64,000 bases of DNA. Source: Acanthaster planci. Lineage: Eukaryota > Echinodermata > Asteroidea > Valvatida > Acanthasteridae. Positions 11,001 to 25,400 of this stretch are shown here, in pieces. A program made the translations under genes and the position numbers. Location: the NCBI RefSeq assembly GCF_001949145.1, contig NW_019091369.1:688856-752855 (forward strand). Direction: 5' to 3'. The notes under the pieces were generated by a model. That model was given only the letters and a program-made list of their open reading frames with translations, searched no databases and was not told the origin of the DNA. How positions within the stretch are numbered: position 1 is the first letter of the stretch; every line of letters begins with the position of its first letter.

Positions 11001-14000
11001 ACTTTACATTTTAAGTAAAAGGTTTGCGGTAGCACCTCTTAATAATAAAACGAGAAGTGACGGTTTAAATATCTTATACTTCAAAAGTACAGTAATTAGG
11101 AACTTGGTAACAAATTATGCAGGTAAAAAAGAAGCATTTTTTTGTCTATTTTGGCCTGGTTTGTTTTGTTGGTTGTGTATACATTTGGGGAAAGCAAGTA
11201 AACGTTCGTGAAAAGAGGCCAAAACCGATGGCATTTTTCAACGAACCAGCAATGACACTCCTATCAACCCGTGAGAAAAAGGGCTCCAGGAACTTTAAAG
11301 AGCGCGGTTATTCACGGAAGTGTGTTGTTTGTTGTTGAAATACAAGGAAAAACAACAATGGTTGCAGTAATGCTCGCCTCAACATTTTCCACAACAAAGC
11401 CTGCTGTGATCCATAAAGTGGGATTTTTCCCCTTTACGACGTCGAATAGTGAAGTTTTCGTCATTACCTCGAAGAATTGTGCTGGAGCCAAACCGTCAAA
11501 TTATTTACCTATATACTTGAAGTTGGCATTTATATCACGAAAGCAAAAGCCAAAATGAGGCAGTGGCTAAAGGTAAGCTCATTCTTTGAAAAAAAAAACC
11601 AACACGCCTCTTGTAGAATTTACTTGCATGCATGGCGACAGATTCCCTAAAGTTATGTTGTTGTAATGCTCTTAAAACTCTCTGTCTCTCTTTGTCTTTT
11701 TTCCGCCAATGTAAGTCGCTTCTCACAACACTCAGAATTTTTTTAGTTGGCTGACGAAAAACACGAAATCTTCCCTTAAAAATTCAAATATATTTTGATC
11801 CATCAAGGTCGTATTCAGGGGTTTTGAGAGGCAGGAAAATGTGATCAGGAAGTGTAGATTGGGTTAAAAGTACAGCATGCAGGTAGACTCATTATACCTA
11901 CAAATTCCTGAAAGTACAGGTGATTCAGTAAAGGGGTCACTTGAGCAGGCACAAGCTAAATGTTACTGAACAGCTCCATTTCAAGGTGCATGTGTATGTG
12001 CTAATCTAAGGGGGGCAAGGGTACTCGTGCCTCCTGGAGTGGTTGTCTGGGACCCCGCCCCCCTATACCCAGCAAGAAATGAGACCGAGGGGTACCCCCC
12101 AACATGTCCAATNGTGACCAACACAAAGCAGGGGGGGTTCTCTCCGTCTCATACCTTGCTGCGTATGCCGCCCCCTTTTAATATCTTGAAATGAACGCAA
12201 CTTAAACACAGCTGCAATTCACTACTTTCAGTACCCCCTTAAATAAATGTTTGCAACCCCAGTTGCCCCCACTGCAGCCTCCCCGGCAAAAGTTCACCCC
12301 AGTCATGCAACTATCAAAAGGTTAGAGGTGTAGCCAATGTGTATACGAAAAGGGACTGATAAGACCCGCTTTGTTTTAGAGTTGTTACAACTTTGTAGAA
12401 CCTCTGTATCTTTCGACTGTTTCTGCTCGTCTGTTTGGGTTCCTTTAGACGGAAAATTTGTAGTAATTTGTTGCATACATAGTAGTAACAGAATATGATA
12501 AAATGTAACGACTTCTCAGGCTGATTTTCCTAATACATAAAGACATTATCAAATTCGAGTGGCCAGCCTACCGTCCAACATCGATCGCCGTCCACCGGTG
12601 ATTTGCGTTACCCCTCGGTGATCAGTTACTTCCCAGTTGAGGCACTCCGCACTCAAAACGTCCGGGGATAATTAGTAAAATCCGAACTAAGCCGAGGAAA
12701 CCTTTTGTTAAGGATCACCCAGGATGGATCATTAGCCATGGACGGTATTTATTTTCTTTCCTTTCTTTCCTCAAACGTTTCAAAACCCCCTAGGATTGTC
12801 TAATTGCCTCTTAAAACCGTAAGCTTCATCCGAAAGTGATTGAGAATTTTTTTTTTCGAATTGTAGTTTGGGAGAAAGATTTATCTTATAGGTGAAATCA
12901 TCTTGCACTTGTTGAATGAATGTGGGAAGTTTCCTGAACGGGACGGATAACAACAGTTTTTAAAAGTGCAAACAAGGAAATTTCAGATTCTTTGCCAGCT
13001 TGAAACCACTGAGCATTGTCAGCGACATAACAATAAGCCTGTTCGCTAGATTATTTTGCTCTGTAAAGCTTAACATTTTTAAAGAGAAATTAGTGTAATC
13101 ATGTTCTATTGATATTCTCACGGTATACTAATTATTGAACACTAAATATTACATTACAGTTTAATTTGATGAACAGTATGGCGACGCACCGATGAAATCT
13201 AAACCATACACCATCCCATCAACAACCAATAAAAACTGTTATAGTCTAAACTCACTGGGTGGAGTCAGAAAAGTGAATTCCGCAATTCCACTGTCCTCCC
13301 TCGTTTTGACTTGAAGTGTTGTCTATCATGTACGGCCAGCAATCGGAAAAGGATTAATGCTCAATACCTTCAAAACACCGAAGATACATTACTGTCAAAA
13401 CAGTGACAACACAGCATCTTTTTCAATCGGTCGTCAACACGCGACCCGTACAGCAAGAGGACAGGCTGGAGAAGAAATCGAGCCTAGTCAGGTCAGAAGT
13501 TCACGAGCTATCGTTTTGATTGTTTTGGCGTTTTCGTATTTTCCACCACTTTCTTGGCCTTTTTCTTGAGCGCCAAAGCCTTGCTTCATTTAGAAGGCGC
13601 AGAGTCGCCGGTGCCGAGCACCTATTTTTAACTCACGGGGGGACGAAGCAGAGAGCCACGGTAGGCTGCCGAGAGGGCTTAGCCTTTTGAATCAAGCTTT
13701 AGGAAACCGGACCGTGTAGTCTTAAAATAATGTTATTCCCTCTCGATTATCCCGAACAGTGCGTGAGGGCTCCACAAAATCCTTTACTGTAATCGTCCAC
13801 TTCCCATTCACTGGCATACCCGTGTGGAACATTCGGAAATATGTTTCTGTCAATTTTAGAGATTGACGAGAGGCAACACATGCACGTTGAACATCAGAAC
13901 GGAGGCGCAGTTGTTGGATCAATCCACGGGTAGTGACTTCATACGGATAACCGGTAGCATGAGAAATTGCACGGCAGTCATGGCTGTTAAGACTTTGGTG

Positions 14001-17000
14001 CTTGTTTGCTTGTTTTCATAGTGAGTAAATTTAGCATTAATTGGAAAATTTTGTTCCCCGTCGACGATTTTCTTTTTAACAATAAGGAATTTCTGCAAGG
14101 ACGGAGAGTGTAGCAAAACGACTCTCGTTAAAGCTATCATACAGAGAAGAAATAATCGTATTAATTGTAGGACCACAAAGGTCATGTGAAATACAGCTAC
14201 AAGGCTTTTTTTAATCGAAGCTGAATGTCTTTTTAGGGAGCCTATTACGCGTATGGCCTCTAGCATGTCTTGCATGCTTTAAGTGCCCGGTCTCGGAGTT
14301 CTCCCCGAGTACTTGCGTGCTCTTGACCGAGGAGGTGTCGGGAGGAGCAGGGCTAGTGTGACGATCCCCGCCCCCGCGGACACTCCAACGAAAAAACCTA
14401 TCCTTTGCAACCAGACGCGGAATCGAGGGCCACAGACTTGGAACGACTTATCGATCGGTGAGGCACACGCGCTACAAATTGTCATTTTGGTTCCCCATTG
14501 TCTCCCATGGGAGAACTGGGGTGATATCCATCATGGAGAACACCCGCACGCGATAACCATGGCTCATGTAATAATGCAGCGTCTCTTTCTGAGTGGGCAT
14601 GCGCTCCTTTGCCGTGCAATCACCCCCAATGTGTCACTTGGCTCGTCGGTGCGTCATGCCGTCTATCTACACAGCCTGTATCTTTCCACAGCACGCCGCA
14701 ACAAAAGTGACGCACACCGCGAACAGCTAATTGTCCAAAGCAATTTCGGGTCATTCTGATCTAGAATTCACAACTGTTTATAAGATCCTGGGGTTTTTTC
14801 CTGCGCCTTTCTGAGCCCTGAAGGGAGATGGGGGGGGGGGGAAATGACCTGAATCGCCAGCCCGGGCCTCTGAGTCACCTCACCGGAGTCGGGACTCAAG
14901 GAATGGGGATAAATTAATGGAGATTTGGAGGTGCTTTAAGGTGGCTTAACATCTCAGCTTTATGAAAAGAGCCGGTTTTAACACATCACAGGGACCTAGA
15001 TTTTACTTAGCCCAGGAATCTATAGAACGGTGAGATGCACCAGCTGTGGGAATACGTGAAGTGTAAGAAGAGGACGGACTTTTGTTAATCACCGATGCCT
15101 GGAGATACTATCATACGCTGTATGTAATGTGACTATCTCTCCTCCACTGCACGTTTTGTACCTATTTACCCAGTACACACACCCCATCAGTGCACAGTGT
15201 AGGCTGGCTGGACCACTCAGGAAGCCCCCAATTTATCACAACGTACAGCAGGGGGAAATGACCAATCAAACGACTTCTGTTGGCATAGTTTTCGGTATTT
15301 CCAATCCAAGACAGCAGTGTGATGCAAAAGACTGTATCTGACATGCCTCAAAACGGTCACCCTCGACGGCGGTGATTTTCCCCTTCTTCCTCCTCTTTTT
15401 TTCATTTTAAACGGACACCCATCCCTGTAAAATAGTGCAATCCTCCAAAGTCACCGATTCTGCCTGGAAACACAAGCCGAATGGGGAACTACGCAGCAGT
15501 AAAGTAACACTGGGATGCGCAGTAACACTAACAGGGACCCGTGGACGTGCACGCGCACGCGAATCCAATCAGGAAAGAGAGCTCCACTCCTGTATCCCTC
15601 CGCCTCTGCTGTCTATACTTACCATGCCACGGCGGCTGCATACACAGTCAGACTAGCTGGGAATATGGGCAGTTCAGAGGCGAGGCTCCCCCTCGCTTAG
15701 CGAGACTTTAGAAAGTCACAGCCATTCGTCAGTCGACGCACACTGGGACGAACAGGGACTTATATGCGCCATGGATTGGTTGTACAACCACACCAGGTCA
15801 TCATGCCGTCATCAACCAAGGAAAGCCTACTATCACCACCATACCCACCACCACCACCGGACTCACCATCACCACAATCACAGGCAATCTCACAAGCAAG
15901 CTGTCGGAATGTGTGGCCCTAGATATCGTGAGCTGCGCAGAATGTCTTTCAATTCTTACGGAATTTACCATCCATATTGTAAGGTAAATATAACTTAATA
16001 CGGTTTCAGTAGCAAACAGTTTTGGTTTTTAAAAACAGCTTTTGCTTATGGTCCAATTAATTCTATGATTCTATAGAAAGTAACACCAGAATTGTACAAA
16101 CTCTGCTTTGTTTTTCACAAGGCCATTGTAAAAACGCTTTTTTGCGAACAGTGCACAGCACTACGAAGTTAAATTTCCAAACGCGTACGTCCACAATTAC
16201 AAAAGCGGCTGTGTGTTTGTAGTTCATGTGCTTATGACGCCAAAAAATAAACCTTGAACACTTCTATTAATGTTTGGCTTCAAATTTCGTGACCCACATG
16301 TTGGGACTGTTTCTAATTAATAAACTTAACCGCCATCGCAAACTTCCCGGTCTTCTTTTAAATTGCATGCGTTTCCCGGAAAAACGACATTCAGAGGATG
16401 GCATCTGTCACGGCCACAGGACTTAATATAGGGCAAGTATTTTTATTTTTACAACATGGTAGGAAAAACGCGATAAAAAAAAGGTGAAGATCGATTTTAA
16501 TCCAGTCTGAATTGCTCACAATAAAAAAAGAACACAAAACGAAAAAGAAAATTACATGACTGAGACTGCTGACGTTTACGAGCGTGAAGAGAAGACATTC
16601 TGATAATTATTTCAATGAAGAGAGAAATATTTTTGCAACATTTTTGTCAATGAATTCGCATCAGTCAGCTGGGGAAAAGAAAGCTTGATTAACAGAAAAA
16701 AACCATAATTTGCCACTTGACTTTCTGAATATTCATGCCCTCAAATAGGTGGGTGAAATTTCGTCTTACACTCAAGTTTCTACAGAAAGATATACTTATT
16801 TCACATATTGTCAGGACATATTCTTAAGTACAATTATCTCTCTTCACAAAACTATCTGATGTGTACATAGTCTCTAAACTTTCAGATTTAAACGAAAGGA
16901 CGTCGCGTTGTGGTTAATTGAAACTTCAAAATCTCCTGGAAGCTTTGGAACTCGTTTGACTCTCAGCCGAGAAAGAAAAAGTTGAAGCCACGTTAAAAAT

Positions 17001-20000
17001 TGGTTCTGAAATTAGGAAGTGTACTTAACTTACATTGGAACTTATCTACCATAGATCAATCTGTATAAAGGAAAGCTTAGCCTTAAAACAAACTCCAGAA
17101 AATGGGAGGATGCTTTCACTCTTCGTTTTCCCAATGAGGTTGCAGAGTAAGCTTAAAGTCTTGTTTCAAATTTCATCCATTAATCTGCGGTCGTCACGCT
17201 CACTGAAACAAACGAACAACATCCCCTTGTAGATACAGCGCAAAGCAAATATATTCCAGAATTTGTTATGAAAAAGTGCAATACTTGAATCGATTAGATT
17301 CTCATTATTTCCAGATTAAATCGTCCTCTATTTTGGAATGAAATAGTACTTTTTTGTAAGTGTTTCACGGATATTTTAAGCATCAGGTTTAAACAGACAG
17401 GGAGTCCGAAAACGAGTGTCCCGAGAATAAAAACAAAGGGTGCACCCTGAGCTACCTTTAAAGCTCACTGGAGGAGAAAATACCGACTTGTTTTAGGATA
17501 CATGTAACTAACATCTTAAATAATTCAGCGGGTGTCTTCCCTCTGTCTTAAAGTCAACGGAAGTAATGGTCTTCCGTTGAACGGACGCAGTTATCAGTGT
17601 ATCCCTGTACGAACCGTTCCACGTGTACGCGTATGGGGATTTGGCTAATCTATAAACCAGCTCCCATAATGAATTTGTGGTACAGAACCACTTGAGATTC
17701 TGTTGGGATTTCTGAAAGGGTCGAATGTAATCATGAGTAATTTTGGAGGGGTACGAAAAATATCCATGAAAATCGTTTTGCATACGGACACGCGAATGCA
17801 TGAAAACGATCGAAAAGGCTTGCTGTTTTGATCTTTGAAAAAAAAAGATGGCGTACTTTCACTTTAATATGAGTCTATGTACACTGTGAGTAATCACAAA
17901 CTTCCCTGGGTTTTCCATTTATATCGTCGTGCACAGTCAACGGAATTATATGTGCTGAAAGAAATGAATGTTTTTCAAGGTAACAATTTCTAATTCGGGA
18001 ATCCTCATCTCAAAGAATTAAGTCCGTAGCGTAGGTACTTTACTTCAGGAAAAAAGCCTCACTGTCGTGGTACATGCATAAATTTTTCTTATTTAGCTTT
18101 GTATATTTTGGAATTGTCACCTTATGCAGGCTTCTTACCCTGGTTTGTAGATATTTTGTTGCTGTGGACGCTTTCAAATTAAATGTATAAATCAAATGTC
18201 TTGTACCTTCGAAACGCAACACCGTAGTGGTTAGGATTAAACTAAAGCCAGACGAGAGCTCAAAGTGTCATGAAACAGTGGCGGGTCCAACATTTACGAA
18301 AGTGGACATCGAATCGGAGATGAAATCTGAACATAATGAGTGAGGCATGTTTTATCTCATCTCGGGGGAGATTGTCTTCAAAGTTATCAAGCAACCGGTT
18401 GAAAGCCGGAGAAACAAGAAGGACGGGATGGGCCTATATCCCCGAAGAAAGGGGGTTGCCTCTCGACGACTGACTGTAACCAGTCAAAGTTACCCCGCAA
18501 CAGCCGCTGTTTGCCACATAACTTCGAGCTCCATTATAATAATTGTCTTGTTTCTCAACCATTCCAACTACTTAGGAGAAAACGTTTATATTTATCATTT
18601 CTCATGTTTAAACGCATGCATCCAAGCCTAACCTCCTTTGAGCTGCTCATACCCTCATCAAGGCCACGTCCAACCTCGAAATCTTGAGTCAGATGGCATG
18701 AATCATTGTAACACTCTCAAATTCCCAGGTTTGTCAGGTCTTGAGCGTTGATTTATCATCATATGAATGTTCAAGCGTTCTGTTGTGTCTGATTCGTGTT
18801 CATTGAGATTACCTGGTGATTCGCATGCGATAAATGGCAAATCATAAGGATTAATAGAGGAGCATCTGGTTTACCAAAATGTTATACCACTTTTATTATC
18901 TCTCCATGTTAATCAACCCGCATACACGGGAGGAACTTTAAAAAGTTCAAACGGGCCTCGGCAAATTTACAGGAGAAATGTTGTTACAGGCAAATCCCAG
19001 GTAACAAAAAATCACAAACTTTAATCTCACGCTGTGATCTGATCTGCGGACGGGAGTGGCCTCAGCCCACACACTACCTGAAATCTCCGGTCAACTCGTC
19101 GGCCTGCGACATCCCTCACAGGCTAGGCGTGGGAGGGTTGATCCAGCTAATATGCACTACTATCACATAAACTCATAAAACAGTTCTTGTCCCGGTTCGT
19201 GGGACCTTTGGACAAAGGTCTGAAAAGTTGGCTTGCTAGCGTATAAAAGAACAGCCTCTGAAGCACATTCGGATCCGAATGAACCAGGAAACAAGTCATT
19301 TTCTTCACTCTACGACAAAACTTTTGGTGTCAAGATGCGAAAATTCGTCTTGTAAGGTAGGCCCGTTTAGAATATAATCGATTTTGTGAACAGATTGTTG
19401 AAGTCATCTGCTTGTGCATTAAGTTGTGGATCCACCCCCCAACTTTAAAAGTAAGCCACTGAGGTAGGTGTAGAGGCAAGGTTAGACTATGGAGTCCCTA
19501 GCGTAAAGGCCAGTGTAGAGCATGAATGTCTGGTCAACAACGCTTGTCTCCAGGACTAATCATAGGCTTTTCCTGCTTGACACTATTCGGCATCAAACCT
19601 GCAGTAGTTATCGGGAAAAGGTAGTCGGGGATTAAGCCTCTGTAGGAATACACTTTTCAGGAGAGAGGGGGGCTTGAGCTCATGACATTAAATTGAATGA
19701 TCCTCAGAACTTCAAACTAGGATTAAAGCTTGCCTGTGAAAGGATTAAGTTCGACCGCATTTCCTGGGAAGGCGATTTGTTTAATGTACTATCGTTAACA
19801 TGCAGTTTTCACATGATGCGGTAATTGTTTTACTCTTACACAGCACTTATTTACAGTAAATGTGTACAAAGGGAGCAGTTATGGTGAAAGCCACAACATT
19901 CTCCCTAATTTTCGGGACAACACCATCCTTCCTGATGTTTCCTGGATCTGATGTTTTATGTCTCGCCCAGCAAAAAAGAAAATGGACACAGATCAGCCTG

Positions 20001-20863
20001 TCGTTACCACGTACCGACACTACCAGTCTGTTCAGTTCTGCAAAAATAACTGAGCGAACTTTAAGTAGGTCAAGAGTTACTATTTCACCTACCTCATATA
20101 CATGTAGACAATTTGGATTTTTCCGTCAGGAACGAAACGGTGTTTTCGCGCGTCTACATTGAGTATGTGTTGTCACGTCATCGTCTTCTGACGTCTGTGC
20201 AACTGATGCTTATTGGCGACCGTGGGTTTTCTTAATGATATTGTCTTTTGATTTTAAGACTAGTATTACTGGTATAAACAGCGAGAAAAGTCTTTAATCG
20301 CCGGAAAACTTGAGTTTTCCAGTATCATACTGCTTCCGAAAACGAGGTTTTAGCGCATAAGCCCTGCGATCAACTGGTTGTAATCAAAACAACTGAAATT
20401 GAGAAAGTGAGCGGTCTTTATCATTTGAGGGTTCTGAGCATCCGAAATGCAGGAATGTTCATAGAATAAATGATTCGAGTTATTTGTTCTTAATTCAAAA
20501 TTACGCCCACTTTTAAATTCGCTGATGTGCTCGCCAAGAATGATACAGAAGTATTCAAGTGGCTGTGTAGTGTCAGTCATTCCCTCCAAACTCGACAGCG
20601 ACAAGTGATTCAGATGGATTTCTTCTCTCGACAAACTAGAGACGCATTGTAATATGTATAATTTCTGCACGGTGGGCCTACGCGTCGATCAAATCTGATA
20701 AAACCTCGTCGGCTTACCAAAACAAAAACAGCAAACAGTTGCATCTTATGAGAAGTTAACGATGACAAAAAGAATATCTCTTTTCTCAGTGCAAGCATGG
20801 GGAAAAAAAGATGTCGCTCGAAAAGCTTTTGCGGACTTTGATGTGGTTGATCACAAATTGGCC
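8085..20863. other. Long stretch with no recognised gene
   Basis: I could not identify any exon by protein similarity. Local structures include nested palindromes at 9442-9516, a CAC-rich tract near 15830-15895 that makes a spurious His-rich frame, several G/C homopolymer runs (about 12010-12130, 14830-14842) and one ambiguous base in the assembly at about 12113. A hydrophobic minus-strand frame at 13922-14275 has a weak resemblance to a GPCR TM3 region and is discussed as a finding. The stretch may be intergenic or large-intron DNA. Confidence 0.45.
9442..9516. repeat. Nested hairpin
   Basis: The outer arms CGGCTTGACA and TGTCAAGCCG (9442-9451 and 9507-9516) are perfectly complementary. Between them lies a perfect 16-bp palindrome AGTGGCTGCAGCCACT (9472-9487). 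The whole could fold into a branched hairpin. No function is evident. Confidence 0.6.
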
Positions 20864-21037
20864 TTTAGTTTAGTTTAGTTTAGTTTAGTTTAGTTTAGTT
20901 TAGTTTAGTTTAGTTTAGTTTAGTTTAGTTTAGTTTAGTTTAGTTTAGTTTAGTTTAGTTTAGTTTAGTTTAGTTTAGTTTAGTTTAGTTTAGTTTAGTT
21001 TAGTTTAGTTTAGTTTAGTTTAGTTTAGTTTAGTTTA
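20864..21037 (+). repeat. (TTTAG)n pentanucleotide microsatellite
   Basis: About 35 uninterrupted TTTAG units run from 20864 to 21037 and end in two degenerate TTTAAGG units. No interruptions are visible, which suggests recent expansion. It differs from both the TTAGGG and TTAGG telomere repeats. The sequence to the right could be the body of an element whose tail was this repeat, but that is not shown. Confidence 0.95.
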
Positions 21038-22349
21038 AGGTTTAAGGTAATGACCCTGCATTACGTAATCCCGAGACTTTGCTATTGGGAAGATGCCAGT
21101 GCTGGCAAGCAACGACAGCCGCTCGACAGAGATTGAACCTTTCATCCTGGCCGAGCAAGATCGACCTTTCCGCGGCGAGACAGTCCTTGCTTGAGCGAGT
21201 ACTTATCCGTCAGGGCTCTTTTTTTTTTGTCTCGACCCAACCAAGGCCACAACAAGGGGAATATAGCATTTCTAGCTGTGGTCTGACCAAGTGCCAAGTT
21301 TAGAACTCTGCCTGACGGGGTAGACAGGTGGCCGGTTTTTTCGTCTGTGTTTTTCGACGCAACGCTGACCAGGGTTGAGGAACTAGCAAATGATAAGCTC
21401 AGTCATCAACGTGAGTCATACTAACCGGCAATTTGACAATGAAAAATCTAAGCGAGTTGATATAATGCTCTTTGGCAGAAGTGCCAACTGGCCTGTGAAT
21501 GTATTAAAACGATCGGACTGAAAACGTCAAAAAACTTGTGGCAGCATTGGCATTATTTGTATGGTACAACAGAATTATGAGGAAATTTCCGGTATCGATA
21601 ATGAGATTTGTTTATTTCGCAGTCATTGACCCATAATGGGAAGCAGCCCGTGTCTTCGGATGAAAGTAACGTAGCGCCCTCTTGAGCTCTACATTTGCCA
21701 GGGGAATGCAGATCACGCACTGCCCCATTACTGTTGATTGCTTTGTTCCCTCTTTCCCCCCCCTTATAGGCCTACGTGTTTTAGCTGTTGTTTCGCCAAA
21801 AACAAACTCATTGTTTCACTTTGTTTTGATATTTCTTATGGTTTATCTTAGTCTTTTTTGCTTTTCAATATATAACCATTCAAATCGTATCTGTTACGTA
21901 CAGGGGCGTGATCGACGGTTAGATAAGATTAAGATTAAATCCTGAGTGAAATCATTCCCTTGACATAACGCCACAAGGAAATACCTCTTTTGGTGAAATA
22001 ACAAACAACAAAACAAGAGCTGAAAAGTTCATCACTGTCAGGAAGTTCAGCCCTGGAAAAATAACATCCAATGTACGGTGTTCAGTGAACACTGAAGGCC
22101 ACTACAACTAAATAAAGTCTATAGTCCCTAAGGGTGCACTGAACCAATTCAAGCTCCATTGAAAATGGTGTAAAATCAACCAAGTTTGGAGCCCCATGGC
22201 AGGCAACTGAAGTCCCCGAGGCCTCTCAAACAAAAAACAATGTGTTGTTTGGTCCTTCAGGTTTCATTTGATTTTCAATTTTTAGTAGGTTAACCAATGA
22301 ATTTTTTAATTATCCGCCCAAAACAAACTCACCCCCAAAAAGTGAATGT
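21038..22349. other. No gene recognised
   Basis: This is noncoding DNA between the pentanucleotide repeat and an assembly gap. The 21040-21240 segment is GC-richer than its surroundings and includes GGTTCAATC on the minus strand, which only loosely recalls a pol III B box. I do not call a SINE from this. Confidence 0.4.
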
Positions 22350-22440
22350 NNNNNNNNNNNNNNNNNNNNNNNNNNNNNNNNNNNNNNNNNNNNNNNNNNN
22401 NNNNNNNNNNNNNNNNNNNNNNNNNNNNNNNNNNNNNNNN
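22350..22440. other. Assembly gap (91 N)
   Basis: A run of undetermined bases. Frames read across it are meaningless. Confidence 0.99.
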
Positions 22441-25400
22441 TCTGACTAATTTCCAATCCCATTTTCGTCTGCTTTGCCCCAGATGGGTGCCCCTGAATCT
22501 ACAGAGATGATCCTGGGCCATACTGACACAATCCCACCATTTCTTGGCCCAAACAGACCCCTCTTTTCGAAACAATCTCTGGGGGTACTTTTTCTGCGCC
22601 TCGGCCTGGCGGAGAATTCTCCTTGAATTGGGACACTGCACCCCTAAACTCCCTTCTGCCGATGGTGATGACGTCATACGTTACTCGCGGTGAACCTGGA
22701 ATTTAGTGGAAACACTTTCAATGACGAGACCTTAACATTTTGACAATTAATTGCTACAAAAGGCTCGATTCGCTGAGACAAATTACGTGAGTCACAAAAA
22801 TCAGGCCAGGGTTGTTTACTACGCGACTGTTACCTACCTAGGCGAAGAATGATCTGTTAGCCTGAAAACAAGGTCAGACCGGAAGTCAGCCCAGCTCCAC
22901 CGGATGGCACAGGCGCCATCAGCGTGCAGCGCAAATAGCTAGCTCTGAACTTCCGCAGCAGCAGCAGCGTGACCTTTGTATGGCACACTGGAGATAACTG
23001 GTTTCCAATCAGTAATCAAACCCGCCCTCTGTCGATTGGCCTTACTATATGCACCAAGCATTCGCTCGAACGTCACCCAGCGCCCGAACAAGGTGCAGGG
23101 AAGGGCTGGTCGATGGTTTTGAACTATGATTGGCTACATTGTGCACGACCTGTGACCACGAGGTTATCACTTCCTGTTTGCAAAGCGTTATTTGTATTTA
23201 TGAATCGCCGAAAGTAATGCTTTGGCACGGGCAAAGTGTCGGCTGTATGATGAAACATGACTTTGGTACGATCACAGTGTGGTCATTTATCGTATCGTCT
23301 AGGTATCACTGATCACGTGTCTTTTGGCGATATACTTCAAATCAATGGTTATCTTGATCAATTTTGGATGAACGAAAAAAGTGTAGTGAGAATATTTTCA
23401 GCAATGAGAAAGAAAAAGAAAAATATCGAATTGATAACCACCGCTCGTGTAACGCATTGCCCAAGGCCATGCGCCTGTCAGAAATTTAACCACAATGCTC
23501 TGTGCGTCGTTACCTGTGACCCCGTGTGACGTATTTCCTTCACTAAAATCAGTGCAAGGCCACCTGCCCTTCCCAGCGCCCTGTTTGGGTTCTGGCTGAC
23601 GAGCGAACCCCGATTATAGCCGTCAATAATGGGGAAGCCATCTTGCTTTTTAGCATTCAAAGCTATGTAACTATTAAAACTGTCTAGAGGTAATAGGTCT
23701 AGTCTTTGCTCCACGAGACAATGGACCTAGCCATAACTCTGGAAGCCCCTTTTGGACACAGCCTGAGGATAAAAGGGGAAAAATGGTCTGTTCCCTTTTA
23801 TCAATACGTGAAGTTGTATTGCTATTGGAAATGGATCAAAAGGGGGCTTGACAAACATGACAGCATCATGATAAAGGCCTATAGCACAATAATGACCAAT
23901 ACACTTTCGGCGATCCCAACCGTGAGAGGTTTTATTGCACATTTCCAAACGTTTTTCGTCCAAATTCATTCAAATTCGTCCCGAGAAGACTGGAAACGCT
24001 AATACTACAGTGAATTTAGTCATTGATCATTCCAGATGATTAATGGTTGATCTTTTTCAACATTTTGTCCATTTGATGTCCTCAGATTTTTATAGAATCG
24101 TCTCCAGTCGCCCCATGATCACGTACTGTAAGAATTGAATCAGTCTTTGTTCAGTCGATTTAAATAATGTTTCTATCCAATTCATTGGATGGTGTACAAG
24201 CATTTACAAACGTGCAGACAGTGTACAAGACAAGAAATAAAAGGTTACCAACTTAAAAAATTACCAATCCCAAGGACAATAAGAATTGAAACGACTGTTG
24301 GTGAAAGATGTGAAAAAACAATATAAATGCATGTTTCCTTTCAAGTATATGGGCCTACTTGTTTCTCGCATGAATTGGCAAATGTATAAAGTTTCACTTG
24401 CCTTTGCATAGACCTACATTTCCTCTAGTTACTGACGCTTAAAACTGTCGAAGAAATAAATGGACACACAAACGTATGGAATAGATATCATTTTTGCCTA
24501 TTGAAGATATATGGCCTACAGATCTATGTTGAACAGGAATTTTAAACTGCTCTCCAGACATTCAATAAAGCAAATATTTTTAAAGTAGAAATGAACAGAT
24601 GAACATATACCAACGATATTATAACAATCATGTGACGAATTTGAATGCAATTTAAATAAGGCTTATTAATTATTAAACTGTTCCATCCATTTTACGTTTG
24701 GCAATAGCGGACGACGACATCTGCGTGGCTTTCATGAAAAAGTGTGGTAAATGCATGAAATTGTTTTGAATAAAGCGCAAATATGGGTGACTAAGACGAA
24801 ATTTAACTGAATAATGAAAGGCCCTGGGTTTTAGTAACGAATTTGAAGTCAACCGTTTATGAATTTGAACAAAAAAAACGATTTGAAAAATGCGGGAATT
24901 ACTGTGCAGTGTGCTTCATAGGCCGAGGCCGAATGGCTTCGTAATATTTAGAAATACGTGGAAATTGCGTAGAAGGCGCTATACCTGGCGGCTTCCAGAG
25001 GCGCTCGGTTGGCCGTAGCCAAACGGTTTGGACTTGGTGACAGCAAACGCAACTTTAATTCAATCTCTGCCAGATCTGCTTCGGTTCAAATTTCGCGAAC
25101 CTTTTCATTATCATGCCTCGTTGAACTGCTTTAAAAAGGGCGTTCAACAACTGATGAACCCGCTGCATGTAAATGCAGGCACGTAATTGGGGTACATTTT
25201 TCGGGGGGGGGTATTTGGGAGAGCCCCTAATTTTTTGGAGGTGGGCGCTCAACGATTCAGGGGGGCATACGGGGGCCACTTTAATTTGGACCAGTAATAT
25301 CCGCACCATTTTCGTGAAGGGTATTACATTTTATCATCCATCTACGGTTTCTTGAATTTATGACAGAGAGAAGATTGAACATTGTAAACAGACACCGTAT

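Noticed and set aside
14283-14759. 158-codon plus-strand frame
   Set aside because: No domain, repeat or splice context. The segment is GC-rich, which lengthens chance open frames.
15771-15998. His-rich frame resembling a metal-binding protein
   Set aside because: It is a translation of a CAC/ACC low-complexity tract and has no conserved flanks.
20864-21037. Telomeric or interstitial telomere array
   Set aside because: The unit is TTTAG, not TTAGGG or TTAGG.
21040-21240. tRNA-derived SINE beside the TTTAG array
   Set aside because: Only a loose B-box-like word is present and no A box at the right spacing.
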